A stretch of DNA of 64,000 bases. Origin: Elysia chlorotica. Lineage: Eukaryota > Mollusca > Gastropoda > Plakobranchidae. A program made the translations under genes and the position numbers. Below, piece by piece: positions 23,615 through 34,145 of this stretch (positions are counted from its first letter, which is position 1; each line of letters begins with the position of its first letter). The DNA lies in the NCBI GenBank assembly GCA_003991915.1, contig RQTK01000348.1:302969-366968 (forward strand). Reading direction: 5' to 3'. Below the pieces are notes generated by a model, which saw only the letters and a list, made by a program, of their open reading frames with translations, had not been told where the DNA came from and ran no database searches.

Positions 23615-23992
23615 TATTATGTAGATCTATATCTTCTTTCTTCAGGACTGTTTCTACCCCTCAGTCCACAAACCTCACTGGTTTTGTTTGTCCTGGTTGT
23701 GTTACCCCTGCACTAGCCCCCCACTTGACTCTTGTGTTGAGATAACAGAAAATTTCATGGAATGTTTAAATTTTACTAGTCATTACATTACATTTTGCGT
23801 GTGTGTTTGTATGTCTCCTTGTTTTATTATCAATACATCAATAAAACATTTTCCCTAGACATTTGTTCTGGTAATTTGTTTTTGTTTTTCAAATTTTCTG
23901 TATGTAGAAAAAATAGTTTTTTGTACGTTTTATAAAAAATAAATTGAATATGTATGGGTTCATGGTAACTGCTTTGAGATTAAAAACAACAA

Positions 23993-24028
<36 letters not shown>

Positions 24029-24596
24029 ACTAGTACAGTAAATATGAGGGATGAAAAAATAACTACAACTATAATGTAAAAAAAACCTCAATTTTGTAAT
24101 TAGGAAATTATAGAAACGGCTGCTCCAATCGACGAGAAACTTTCTGTGTGTATTAATTTAGCTCTTACCCCGTCACAGATGTAACAATTTTCATCTCAAC
24201 AGCCACGCAAATTGCTTTTTTTTTTATTTATTTTTTGTTTTGTTTAATCATTCCTAAAAATGATTACTTTCACAAACAACGGCTAACTTACGATCGCCAT
24301 TTAAAAAATGTTCACACATTGCACGGAAGAAAAGATGGGGTGCATTTAATTGATTAGAGTAACCACAACCTACGTTGTATAATCTTAGACCCTTTGTTAA
24401 TTTTGTCCTACTTACTGAGCAGTTAAATCAAAAGTGCTCTGATGAGCTGGGGCCTAAGCGTACATAACTGGTCCATATGACCTCTCAGGCTGGGGCGGAT
24501 AACTTATCGACTATCATTGACTTAGTTCTTCCTGAGTTCTACTTAAACCATACTATTACAGTTTCTTTCATAAACCCATCAAAAAACACTACTGCA
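23615..24596. other. AT-rich stretch with (AC)n
   Basis: An (AC)n run lies at 23996-24028. AATAAA occurs near 23939, but no upstream gene is seen. No coding region is supported. Confidence 0.5.
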
Positions 24597-24837
24597 AAGG
24601 GGGCGCGGTGGTCCTGGGTAAAACATCGACGCAAAAGGTATGGGTTCGAACCCTGGCGATTGCGCTCACTACTGGTTGGGCCGGTGTCAGTTTAATGTGA
24701 CCGGCTGAGACAGGAGTCATGGTATCCCCACCCTGTCTCGTGTGTGGCAGCACATAAAATCGTCAGACGTCAGGCTTGGGGCCCGTCCACAATATAGCCG
24801 CCTAAATAGTGCTGATGTTGGGCGTTAAAACAACTCA
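24597..24837 (+). mobile_element. tRNA-derived SINE, variant full-length copy
   Basis: The head is GGGGGCGCGGTGGTCCTGGG with a shortened tRNA loop and B box GGGTTCGAACCC. The body carries the ACCCTGTCTCG and TCAGGCTTGGGG variants. Its body from 24682 is the start of the 254-bp twin block. The variant sites it shares with 21963 suggest a subfamily. Confidence 0.85.
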
Positions 24838-24935
24838 ACTCACTACTACTATGTGTAGACCAATTGCACGGGGTTTTCTTGGTTAAACAAGTTCACGCGC
24901 AAGATATATCGATATTTTTATAAAGTGTACAAATC
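24682..24935 (+). repeat. 254-bp twin copy B
   Basis: By eye this is identical to 21963-22216. It ends five bases before the N at 24940, directly against a long (TAG)n tract, which is the kind of place where assembly joins go wrong. Confidence 0.85.
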
Positions 24936-24939
24936 ATAG

Positions 24940-25078
<139 letters not shown>

Positions 25079-25346
25079 TAAACAAACTTCGAGGTGTAGA
25101 GCTAGTTAGAGATCATTTACTCTAAAAAAAAAACCATTTTATTTTACAGCCTATCTAATAACACACTCTCTCCATTTCATAGTTTGTCCCTTCGTATTTA
25201 AATTACACGCTCTGGGCAGTCTAATTGTTTTTGTTTCGTCTTTTTAAAAATTTTCTTATGTAATCGATTTAGACACCTTGTTCTGGGTTCGTCGTTTCAA
25301 TAAACTGCCATTACTAGTATCCACTCGATTACGAAACACAGCAGAC

Positions 25347-25567
25347 AAGATGGCGGACAAGTGAAATCAGCTCGGGGTATAAAACGAAGCTGCGCCTGCG
25401 ATCGACTGCTTGATCTAGCTGTAACAACAATGTTTTGATGTTGCCTCTTTAAGCTGTAATTTATTAGGCCTACATACACAGATGCGCTCATAATGTAACA
25501 TTGTTTTGTAACAGCGCTAGGCGTGATGCGCGGGTTCCAGCCCCCATTCCGCTGTGCTGTGACGTCA
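25347..25567 (+). promoter_or_regulatory. Candidate promoter region for the seven-module gene
   Basis: AAGATGGCGG (YY1-like) lies at 25347-25356, TATAAAA at 25378-25384, and a perfect palindromic CRE TGACGTCA at 25560-25567, in a locally GC-richer segment (GTGATGCGCGGGTTCCAGCC). It is about 2.8 kb upstream of the 5'-UTR acceptor at 28369. No transcript start can be proven from sequence, and either strand is possible. Confidence 0.3.
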
Positions 25568-25599
25568 CCGAGCTATCCAGTGCTATTAAAACAAATCTG

Positions 25600-26820
25600 T
25601 GGCCGTGATGTTGTTTTCCTTTCTGTTTCCCAATCCCATCTTCATCTGAATTATCAAAAACTTATAGATCTAAGAAATTATGAGAATTCAAACAGTTTGA
25701 CAGCCAGATCAGACTTCATTTGGAATGCAATAGAAGTTCAAAAGGGAAATCCTTTTTAACATGATGGTATTTCTATGATTCGTTACCTAGACTTAGCTAG
25801 ATCTAGATCAGGTGCTGAGATGGTTACGCTTTTTTATAGCACCAAGGTTTAAATGGTTCTAGATTTTCTAGCTCTTGGGTCAACTGTTCAAATACTGTAA
25901 TCATGTTTACAACCATGGATGAAAGGCAGACAGCTAATTCTAGATCTATTTTTTCCAATCCTGAAGTTCCTTAAGATGTTGGGTTACAGTGCGATTGATC
26001 TTTCAATGTAAACTTAGGGACACATTTTCCATGCATTCATGCAGAAAATTAATGCACAAGCACAGTTGATAGACACTCATCCCCCTTTCACCCATAAACT
26101 CATAAAGTGCAGCTGACTGCCTCGCTGTGAAAGAACTACTGTTTAGCACCTCCCAACTAGGTTATGTGGGGTGCCGAGCAACTGCCACTTGTACTTCGTA
26201 GTGGGGCTTCATTCATCCTTTATTCCTCCTTTTTCAATCACGCGAGAAACTCTTGAATGGGTGTACAGTATGCTCTAAGTCTAAAAGGGTTTAACCAATG
26301 AAATCAATAAATAGTTTGGAGGGTTCTCAGCCTCCCTGTCACATTATGATGGTTATATAACTGATGCTTGCCTGAATCTATAAAAAAGGAGAGGGCCATG
26401 GAAGGAGCAAGAAAACCCCTGTAGAGATCTTGTCCCCAAAAGACGGTTGGACCATTGAAGTAGGGGAAGATGGTGATGAAAGCCACGCGTTCAATGATTC
26501 ACGTAGACGTGTCAAATGCTGCCCCACAAGAGACAGACACACACACACTAATGTGGAACAAGTGCTGGCTACATTGCATGTTAAATTCAGGCTTGTTCTA
26601 TTCGTGTGACTGTGGGCTTGTAATTGCAGTTGGCTCACTTTTACACTGCACTGACTTATTTGCATAGTAGGCCGACACGTACTGTAACTGCTGGTGCTTC
26701 GCTTGATAATCTTTGATCATTACCGCCTCACGTGGCCTGATAATTTTCTAGAAATTCGTGGGATATAGATCTAATTAAGTTTAAATACGATTATATTATT
26801 AGTGTTGGCTTAGTAGGGGT
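25600..26820. other. Unannotated stretch
   Basis: Probably the first intron or the upstream region of the next gene. No conserved open frame, repeat family or RNA gene is recognised. Confidence 0.4.
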
Positions 26821-26829
26821 GTAAAGATC

Positions 26830-26898
26830 TATAGCTCAGTCTCCAGTGCTTGGGACTGAGGAGCAGGAGGTCCAAGGTTCAAATCGTAGGTATCACCG
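26830..26898 (+). mobile_element. tRNA-like relic
   Basis: TATAGCTCAGTCTCCAGTGC resembles an A box and AAGGTTCAAATCGTAGG a B box at tRNA-like spacing. The outer stem (GGTGTAA with TATCACC) pairs only partly, so a working tRNA gene is unlikely. It may be the head of another SINE type. Confidence 0.35.
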
Positions 26899-26899
26899 C

Positions 26900-27550
26900 T
26901 GTTTTTCCACCCACCCCCTTTTTCCGCCCATCTCTATAGGAAATCTATTTATTTGAAGATGGCATTTTTAGCAATATAAGGCGCTAGATATCTATAGCAT
27001 AATTGCTCTGGATTGACAAGTAGGACGTCAAACGTTTCAGTTGAGTACTCAGCTGATATATCGATTTCTGTATTGTAGAACTTTCAGTTGGGGCTACAAG
27101 AGTTTCAAGGGACATATGCACACAGAAGGAATGTTGTCCAATGTAAAAAAGGATTTGAACTGAAACGTACGTCACCCACAGCTATTTACAATTAAATAAG
27201 TTTCATTGTCATCATCTGCAGGAAAGGAAGTAGTAACTGCCTTCTCCTTTATTCGTCCCCCATGATTATAAACGATTAATATAAAGCAGAAACAAACAAG
27301 ATAGTGAAATCAATCAACATCTCAGCGCTATAGAAATGTATAGTTTTTTAAACTTATCAATAGAAATAATGGAAAAAATATCGGCGATTTAACAGCACAA
27401 CACTCAAGTCAGTTAACCAGGTGAACAGTCATGTCACAGCCAATTTTTTCACACCCAGTCACCCTCGCCAGACCCAGACTGGCCATCGGGCCGTCGGGCG
27501 ACCTTCAAAGCGCCACAGGGGTTAAAAATCCTTCTCAGGCCTATTCAGGG
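26900..27550. other. Unannotated stretch
   Basis: No gene or repeat is recognised. Confidence 0.4.
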
Positions 27551-27563
27551 CCAGAACGTATCT

Positions 27564-27819
27564 GCGCGGTGGTCCAGGGGTAGAACATCGGCTTCCGACG
27601 CAAAAGGTCCCGAGTTCGTATCCTAGCTGTTGCGTTCCCTACTGGTTGGGTCGGTGTCAGTATAATGTGACCGGCTGAGACAGGAGTCATGGTATCCCCG
27701 CCCTGTCTCGTGTGTGGCAGCACATAAAATTGTCAGACGTCCGTCTTGGGGTTCGTCCACAATATAGCCTAGATATAGTGCTGCTGTTGGACGTTAAACC
27801 AACCCAACAACAACAACAA
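27564..27819 (+). mobile_element. tRNA-derived SINE, full-length, perfect 13-bp TSD
   Basis: The full head, body and tail end in (CAA)n. The target duplication CCAGAACGTATCT is perfect at 27551-27563 and 27820-27832, so the insertion is recent. The promoter A and B boxes are GGTGGTCCAGGGGTAGAACA and GAGTTCGTATCC. Confidence 0.92.
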
Positions 27820-28084
27820 CCAGAACGTATCTAGGTTCTAGCTTAGATGACACAAGACTGATGACAATGCAGGGCAAAGCATTAATTGTGAGGTAAATGG
27901 AAGTCTAGGAAGTGGGCTTCTTGCAACCTGCTGTGCTTTCATGAGGAAACCATGATTATATATCTGAAGCCAATCAACGCTTGACAATTCAACCATGTTT
28001 CTGTAACCCCATATAATAAGATATATATAGATGAAACAGTCCATTACTACAGCGGCTAGTGGCCTATTCATGGAATTTGGTAGA

Positions 28085-28205
28085 TCACATTATACTGAAA
28101 CCCACCAAACTAGTAGGGAAAATCATGATCGTCAGAGCGCAAATTGAACTGGGACCTCCTGATTTGAAAGCCAAGACTGTAGTCGCTCTACCACTTCCCT
28201 CGCGG
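28085..28205 (-). mobile_element. SINE head, old minus-strand copy
   Basis: CACATTATACTGAAACCCACC, then CAAATTGAACTGGGACCTCC and TCGCTCTACCACTTCCCTCG, read as the reverse complement of the SINE body start, B box and A box. It is strongly diverged. Confidence 0.5.
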
Positions 28206-28369
28206 AGTGTTAAATGTTTATATAGTGCTTCATCTCCTCTGTCTACAAAATGACGAGAAAAACTACAAAAAAATGGCCTGGGTATTTAAAAGTCCTTTCT
28301 AATTCATCTCTATGGTTCTGTATTTGTATTTCATCCAATGATAATTTTTTGTTTGTTTTTTTCTTGCAG

Positions 28370-29333
28370 GAAACCCACTGACATGAGGCCGCAAGAGATA
28401 TATATATAGTCTATAACTTGTCAGGGATATGAAACTTTTGTGGCGCGTAAAATAAAAACAAGATGGAAGAAGCTTCATCTCCCTCAGGAAAAGATGTGAA
28501 ACCAGACATTAAACAATTCTTCATGCTAATGGATAAACCAGACGATACAATCATAACGTATGAAGAGAAGCCTGATGTAAGTAGTTTAGATTGTGCCAAA
28601 ATTGAGCATCCGTCAACCTGTTCAGATCCTGCTCAAGGCGAAGCAGATGTGGATAATTTGTCAAAGTCAATGGTACAGAGAGCTCTGGAAGATGCCAAAA
28701 ACCATACTGGCAGAACTGTAGAGGGCGAAGCAGGTTTGGATAATTTGTCAAAGTTCATGGTACCAAGAGCTGTGGAAGATGCCGAAAACATTCAAAACCA
28801 TCCTGGCAGAACTGCACAGGGCGAAGCAGATGTGGATAATTTGTCAAAGTCCATGATACCGAGAGCTGTGGAAGATGCCGAAAACGTTCAAAACCATCCT
28901 GGCAGAACTGCACAGGGCGAAGCAGATGTGGATAATTTGTCAAAGTCCAATTTACCGAGAGCTATGGAAGATGCCGAAAACGTTCAAAACCATCCTGGCA
29001 GAACTGCACAGAGCGAAGCAGGTTTGGATAATTTGTCAAAGTTCATGGTACCGAGAGCTGTGGAAGATGCCGAAAACGTTCAAAACCATCCTGGCAGAAC
29101 TGTATCTAAGGGTGAGTCAGAACAAACTGTGAGGATTAAAGAGGAGCTGCCCGACTGTCCGGTTTTCGAGAGGGAGGAGCCGCAATGCATTCTGGACCTC
29201 AGAGAGGAGGTTCGATCTTATGTGTTGAAAGAAGAAAATGACACTGACGCAGATCGGGAGGACGAAATCGAGGACGCAGGGCTGGAAAGTTTCGAATTCG
29301 AGCCTCGGAGAACATCCAGGAAAACTTTCAAAA
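28370..29333 (+). CDS. Seven-module protein, coding exon 1 (start codon 28463)
   Basis: A 5'-UTR part begins after TTCTTGCAG| at 28369, and the ATG at 28463 has in-frame stops upstream. It encodes 290 codons and ends in phase 1 at AAA|GTAAGT. An acidic N-terminus leads into five copies of a 32-residue repeat (GEADVDNLSKSMIPRAVEDA plus ENVQNHPGRTAQ) at about 28637-29110. The first copy is four residues short. The units are so alike at DNA level (96 bp) that the expansion is recent. The tail carries two sumoylation-like psi-K-x-E sites (IKEE, LKEE) and a basic end (RRTSRKTFK). The function of this region is unknown. The splice frame continues cleanly into the next exon. Confidence 0.8.
28637..29110 (+). 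repeat. Coding minisatellite, 96 bp (32 aa) x 5
   Basis: Head-to-tail units share GATAATTTGTCAAAGT and GTGGAAGATGCCGAAAACGT. Two alternating variants exist (GEADVDNLSKS and GEAGLDNLSKF), suggesting higher-order duplication. Confidence 0.95.
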
Positions 29334-30035
29334 GTAAGTTGTACATATAGATTGATGTTACGCTGGTTACAAGTTGTGTTACGATAGCACAAAATTAGTC
29401 ACGTTTTGGTTTTGAAAGGGAGATCTATGGTCTTGGAGAGAAAAAAAGGTCGGGGGGGGTGGGGTGTTAAATTTTCAGCTAATTGGTGAAAAAAAACTCT
29501 TGGGGACATCCTAAGGGTTAAATTTATCCCAAGTTTTTACAGTCAACAGCCAATGTAAAATAAACCAAAAAAAAAACCCCAAGGTAAATTGGATCTTTTT
29601 TGGTGCCACGGAGATACTTTGTATTTAAAGCATGCTTTAATTGTAAAACAGTGTTTTTCTTAACCACTTCTCTGCTGAATTAAAATTGTAACTGTTTAAA
29701 TTGTGAGTTAAAATTTCCCTAAACCAACTAAAAATCATCAAGCTGTATGTTCCTTTTGTACCATCTGCATCATTTGTTGCTTTCAAACTTTTCAAGATCA
29801 AAACAAAATTAAAGAGAGAAAAGCTCTTCGTCTCTCTTAGGAAAACAATTCACAATGAACATTAAACAATCGAATAGAGAAAGGCCTTCAAATAGAAGAC
29901 AAATTCGTTTCGTTTTCATCGCAGTCAAGTGGTTAAGCAGAGTCCATAGTTCATGAATATATCGGCGATCGCTGCAAAAAATAGTATGACGTTACCTGCA
30001 AATGTACCTCACTAGTCCTTTTTGCATTGCAACAG
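29334..30035. other. Intron
   Basis: AT-rich with no repeat family. It ends in TTGCATTGCAACAG|. Confidence 0.6.
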
Positions 30036-30154
30036 GGAAAATAGCACAGCGGAGAGTTGGCAGTGACAAGTCCTCTCATTCTGAGACGCGAGTTCTGAGA
30101 GGTAGTAATCGTGGTACAGATCCGGAGCAGCCAGAAGGACCACCCAACAAGAGA
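30036..30154 (+). CDS. Seven-module protein, exon 2 (basic linker)
   Basis: This 119-nt exon, entered with one base carried over, encodes a basic Ser/Arg-rich linker (RKIAQRRVGSDKSSHSETRV and on to PEGPPNKR). It ends in phase 0 at AGA|GTGAGT. The donor lies inside the target-site duplication of the SINE that follows. Confidence 0.7.
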
Positions 30155-30163
30155 GTGAGTGGG

Positions 30164-30428
30164 TTGAGTTGTTGAGTTGAGTTTGGTTTAACGTCCAACA
30201 TCAGCACTATATGTAGGCTATATTGTGGACGGACCCCAAGACGGACGTCTGACGAGTTTTATGTGCTACCACAAACTAGATAGGGCGGGGATACCATGAC
30301 TCCTGTCTCAGCCGGTCACATTATACTGACACCGACCCAACCAGTAGGGAACGCAACAGCCAGGATTCGAACTCGGGGACCTTTTGCGTGGGAAGCCGAT
30401 GTTCTACTCCTGGACCACCGCGCCCCCT
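30164..30428 (-). mobile_element. tRNA-derived SINE inserted at a splice donor
   Basis: This full-length minus-strand copy has tail GTTGAGTTGAGTTTGGTTTA at its left and head TGGACCACCGCGCCCC at its right. The duplication AGAGTGAGTGGG (30152-30163) against AGAGTGAGGGGG (30429-30440) has one mismatch. Because the left duplication spans the exon-2 donor AGA|GTGAG, the insertion copied the donor to the far side of the element. Confidence 0.85.
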
Positions 30429-30436
30429 AGAGTGAG

Positions 30437-30700
30437 GGGGAGCGTTCTCAACTAGTCTGTCTGTTTGTTTGTTTGTGAGTGGGAGCGTTCTCAACTAGTC
30501 TGTCTGTTTATTTGTTTGTGAGTGGGAGCGTTCTCAACTAGTCTGTCTGTTTATTTGTTTGTGAGTGGGAGCGTTCTCAACTAGTCTGTCTGTTTATTTG
30601 TTTGTGAGTGGGAGCGTTCTCAACTAGTCTGTCTGTTTATTTGTTTGTGAGTGGGACTGGGCGCGTTCTCAACTAGTCTGTCTGTTTATTTGTTTGTTGC
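30437..30700. repeat. 43-bp minisatellite x 6 containing donor-like motifs
   Basis: Six units of GAGTGGGAGCGTTCTCAACT plus AGTCTGTCTGTTTATTTGTT and a few bases run directly from the right edge of the SINE. Most unit junctions read TTTGTGAGTGGG, which contains GTGAGT, the same hexamer as the exon-2 donor. Confidence 0.9.
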
Positions 30701-30704
30701 TTAG

Positions 30705-30868
30705 CTTCCAATGTCAGCTCTATAAAAGTTATATTTAGCGTGGACCGCAAGACTAATGTCTGACAATTTAGCCTGCTGCTACCCACAGACAGTGCGGGGA
30801 TACCATGACTCCTGTCTCTGTTGGCTACATTAAACTGATACGGTCCTACTAATCGTGAGGAAAAGCAT
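30705..30868 (-). mobile_element. SINE, old minus-strand copy
   Basis: CCAATGTCAGCTCTATAAAA, GTCTGACAATTTAGCCTGCTGC and GGGGATACCATGACTCCTGT follow the SINE body in reverse complement with many changes. Confidence 0.6.
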
Positions 30869-30920
30869 CAACAGTATTCTTTTCTAATGAGGTGTTTTTG
30901 TTTTTCTGCCATTTTTTAAG

Positions 30921-30950
30921 AAACTAGAAGAACCACGGAAACTCTGCGGA
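30921..30950 (+). CDS. Seven-module protein, 30-nt microexon
   Basis: CATTTTTTAAG| and |GTATGT flank exactly ten codons, KLEEPRKLCG, in phase 0 on both sides and in frame with both neighbours. A weak acceptor makes optional inclusion likely. This is an inference from splice sites; the exon could be skipped with no frame change. Confidence 0.5.
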
Positions 30951-31247
30951 GTATGTTAGCTATTTTAATATTTCTTTGCCTAGTTATTTTATTAGTTCTT
31001 TGCCTAGCTATTTTATTATTTCTTTGCCACAAATAATACTCAATAAAAGATGTATTGTCTTTATTATCACTGTGGCTAATATTTCAGGGCTATTTGTTGG
31101 ATGGAGACTACAAGGATGTATGGTTTACATCCTTTAAATGAACATTTAAAAAAAAAAAATGTTGGAAAGTTTGCTTTTTTTTTCATATCAAAGCCTTACA
31201 GTAATTCCTTTCTCCCTCCCCCCCCCCCCCACCCCCCTTTTTTATAG

Positions 31248-32561
31248 ACTAAAAGAAAGGACAACACCCATCTTGGAGTTGTACTTAAAAGACAATATTG
31301 CTCCCTCTGCAAAACTTATGTTGTGAACTTTGCCATCCATTGTCAAACCAAACACTGCAAGGAGCTAACAGTAAGTGTGGTGAAACTTACACCTGGGATA
31401 AATGCAGAACCCACAAGGAGAAAAAACAACAAGGTGCGGAATTTGGGCCATTTCCTACGCAATGTCAAATGCATGCAAGGTGAGCATTCCGATGTTGTGG
31501 TCGCTAGACAACCCAGTGATCAACCACCGGCGGCTCGTTGCCTCCCTTGCATTTTCTGCTACGGCTTCCACGAGCGCAGCCGGCTTTCGAGGCACACAAA
31601 GGTTTGCGGGGCAAAAGAGACTGCAGAGGGCTTTGATTCTAAGGGAATCTTGTCACTCAGTGAGCTCCTGCTGGAAAGCTCTCGGCTCCCAGACGCACAA
31701 GACGAGTGGCGGCGACAGGTCAGGGAATCGGTGCTGCCATCTCAGGACGACACACATCTTTGTGACCTAGTTCTGGAAGACCGGCTCGTACTTCGATTTG
31801 GCGCCATTTTGAGCAAGATCTTGGGGAGGTGGGAGGCCGGTGAAATCTCGAAAAAGCTGAAGCAATTGGGACAGTTACTCTCAGTTCTCGAAAAAACGTC
31901 TGCAGGCAAAAGCCTTGACAGCTTTATTTCTGCGGAAGGTTTTGTGGGAGTTGCAAATGCTGCAGAGTCTCTGTGTGGATATACCAGAGTTAGCAGTAGC
32001 AAGGAAAGGCAAAGCTACAATACTCTTGCAGCGTCCCTGAAGCTAGGATTTCTACTGGCTCAAGTGGCGAATGTAAAGAGAGGATGGGCCCTGCAATGTG
32101 AAGATAAACAACGTGTCGAGGATGCGGAGAGCTTTTTAGCCAAGTTACACAGCAGGCAGCCATCTACTACCCCTGTAGAGTCGCAGTCTGAAGTTCTCAG
32201 GCTTCTCAAAAGAAAGAAAACTGAGGCCACCACTAGAAATACGAAGAAAGATGATTTTGCAATCAGGAAATTGGTAAATCCAAAAGGCATCACCCGAGAA
32301 ACAAAGAAAACCAAAGTGGCGACTAGAAAAAGGAAGGAAGCTGAAGTAATCACTAGAATTAGAAAAACAAAGAAAGGCGTAGCCTCCACAAGGAAAACTA
32401 CGGAAACCGTTGCCACCCCTCGGAAAACTGTTTCTTCATTTACAACAAGATCTGGTCGTACCTCCAAACCAAAAAGAGAACTATCAGAATTTGAAACCAT
32501 CGACAGCGAGGCCTCAATAGATGCAGACAGCATTTCTGGCGAAGACGAATGGTCTGAAGGT
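31248..32561 (+). CDS. Seven-module protein, module 1 exon
   Basis: The exon starts after TTTATAG| and ends before |GTAAGT, 438 codons, phase 0 at both ends. Module order: finger 1 (YCSLC..FAIHCQTKH, C-x2-C-x9-H-x4-H), the VRNLGHFLRNV segment, finger 2 (CLPCIFCYGF..RH..C), an SxLLLESSRLPDAQDEW helix, LVLRFGAILSKILGRW, LGQLLSVLEKTS, FISAEGFVGVANAAES, and LKLGFLLAQVANVKRGWALQ..EDAESFLAKL. The linker after it is Lys/Arg/Thr-rich (TRKRKEAEVITRIRKTKK), then acidic. It is the only module with a basic linker, which may act as a nuclear localisation or DNA-contact segment (inference). Finger 1 neighbours are more diverged than in modules 2-6. Confidence 0.85.
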
Positions 32562-32608
32562 GTAAGTCAAAGTTTTAATGATATACTTTATCAGTTTGGC
32601 CTTAGTGC

Positions 32609-32669
<61 letters not shown>

Positions 32670-32702
32670 CACATATGAGGTGGGAGAGGGTATTCGTCCA
32701 GG

Positions 32703-32758
<56 letters not shown>

Positions 32759-34145
32759 TAATAATAAAAATAATAAAAATAATAATAATATAATGTATTG
32801 CATTTATATAACGCACTTCCATGAACAATCATGCTCAGTGCGCTTAACAATTTACATTATCACATGTACAAAAGAAGAATAATCATATAATGTTGACACA
32901 ATACAATATTACATTCAAAAGCCACAAGCAATCATTATAGGTATTTGCAAGTTTCACCGGTTCAATTTCAATCGTCAAAAAGGTAGAACTTAAGCACATA
33001 TAAAAAAGTTTATTTTGCGATTTGAACAATGGCACCAGCCATAGTAGCAGAAGTTCCCTAAGTTCTATGTGTAGTGAACAAGACACGTCACATACGAGGT
33101 GGGAGAGGGTCTTTGTCCAGAAGGTACATGTGTATCCAGTTTGTCACAACCCATGTTATTAGGTAGTGTTAGTTTAGAATAAATCATTAAATGTTAATTA
33201 GATTAGAGTTTTCTAGATTTATCTTTTCTGGGATATTTTTTGTTTTCAATTCGAAGTAGATGCAGGCCTAATTAAGTGTGGACTTGTTGTTTTCTAGATG
33301 TAGCTGTTTTGTACCAGATCTGGTAGTTTCTGATCCCCCTTTGTCAACCCCGAATGTAGTGGGTAGCTAGACTCAGACAGCCTCAGCAGTCTAGTACAGT
33401 AGTGTAATGTAACTGCACAGCACAGTAGTGTAGTGTAATGTAACTGCACAGTACAGTAAAGTAGTGTAATGTAACTGCACAGTAAAGTAGTGTAATGTAA
33501 CTGCACAGTACAGTAAAGTATTGTAATGTAACTGCTTAGTAAAGTAGTGTAATGTAACTGTACATTACAGTAGTGTAATGTAACTGCACAGTACAGCAGT
33601 GTAGTGTAATGTAACTGCACATTACAGTAGTGTAGTATAACTGCACAGTACACAGTTAAGTAGTGTACTGAAATGTAACTGCAGAGTACAGTAGTGTAGT
33701 GTAACTGCATAGTACAGTAGTGTAATGTAACTGCATAGTACAGTAGTGTAATGTAACTGCATAGTACAGTAGTGTAGTGTAACTGCATAGTACAGTAGTG
33801 TAATGTAACTGCATAGTACAGTAGTGTAATGTAACTGCATAGTACAGTAGTGTAATGTAACTGCATAGTACAGTAGTGTAATGTAACTGCATAGTACAGT
33901 AGTGTAATGTAACTGCATAGTACAGTAGTGTAATGTAACTGCATAGTACAGTAGTAACTGCACAGTACGATAGTGTAGTGTAATGTAACTGCACAGTACA
34001 GTAGTGTAGTATAGAGTACTGCACAGTACAATAGTGTAGTGTAATGTAACCGCACAATACAGCAGTGTAGTGTAATGTAACTGCATAGTACAGTAGTGTA
34101 GTGTAATGCAATACACTGTAAACTTCTCAACCCATTTGTTCCCAG
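32562..34145. repeat. Intron with (ATA)n tracts and a 26-bp minisatellite
   Basis: Two (ATA/AAT)n tracts lie at about 32610-32670 and 32706-32793. A sequence CATATGAGGTGGGAGAGGGT occurs between them and again, nearly identical, near 33090. A short segment at 32790-32880 (GCATTTATATAACGCACTTC) resembles the 3' end of an ATT-tailed retroelement. Confidence 0.8.
33388..34108. repeat. 26-bp minisatellite, about 28 copies, before module-2 acceptor
   Basis: The unit is about GTAATGTAACTGCATAGTAC plus AGTAGT, with CACAG variants at both ends and homogeneous CATAG units in the middle. It ends only about 37 bp before the module-2 acceptor at 34145. All three minus-strand frames are open across it because the unit lacks stops; these are not genes. 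Confidence 0.95.

Noticed and set aside
30437..30700. CRISPR-like regular repeats
   Set aside because: Units are directly adjacent without unique spacers, and the genome is animal.
32514..32850. Poly-Asn, poly-Ile and poly-Tyr frames
   Set aside because: They are translations of (ATA)n tracts in the intron; the module-1 exon ends at 32561 before them.
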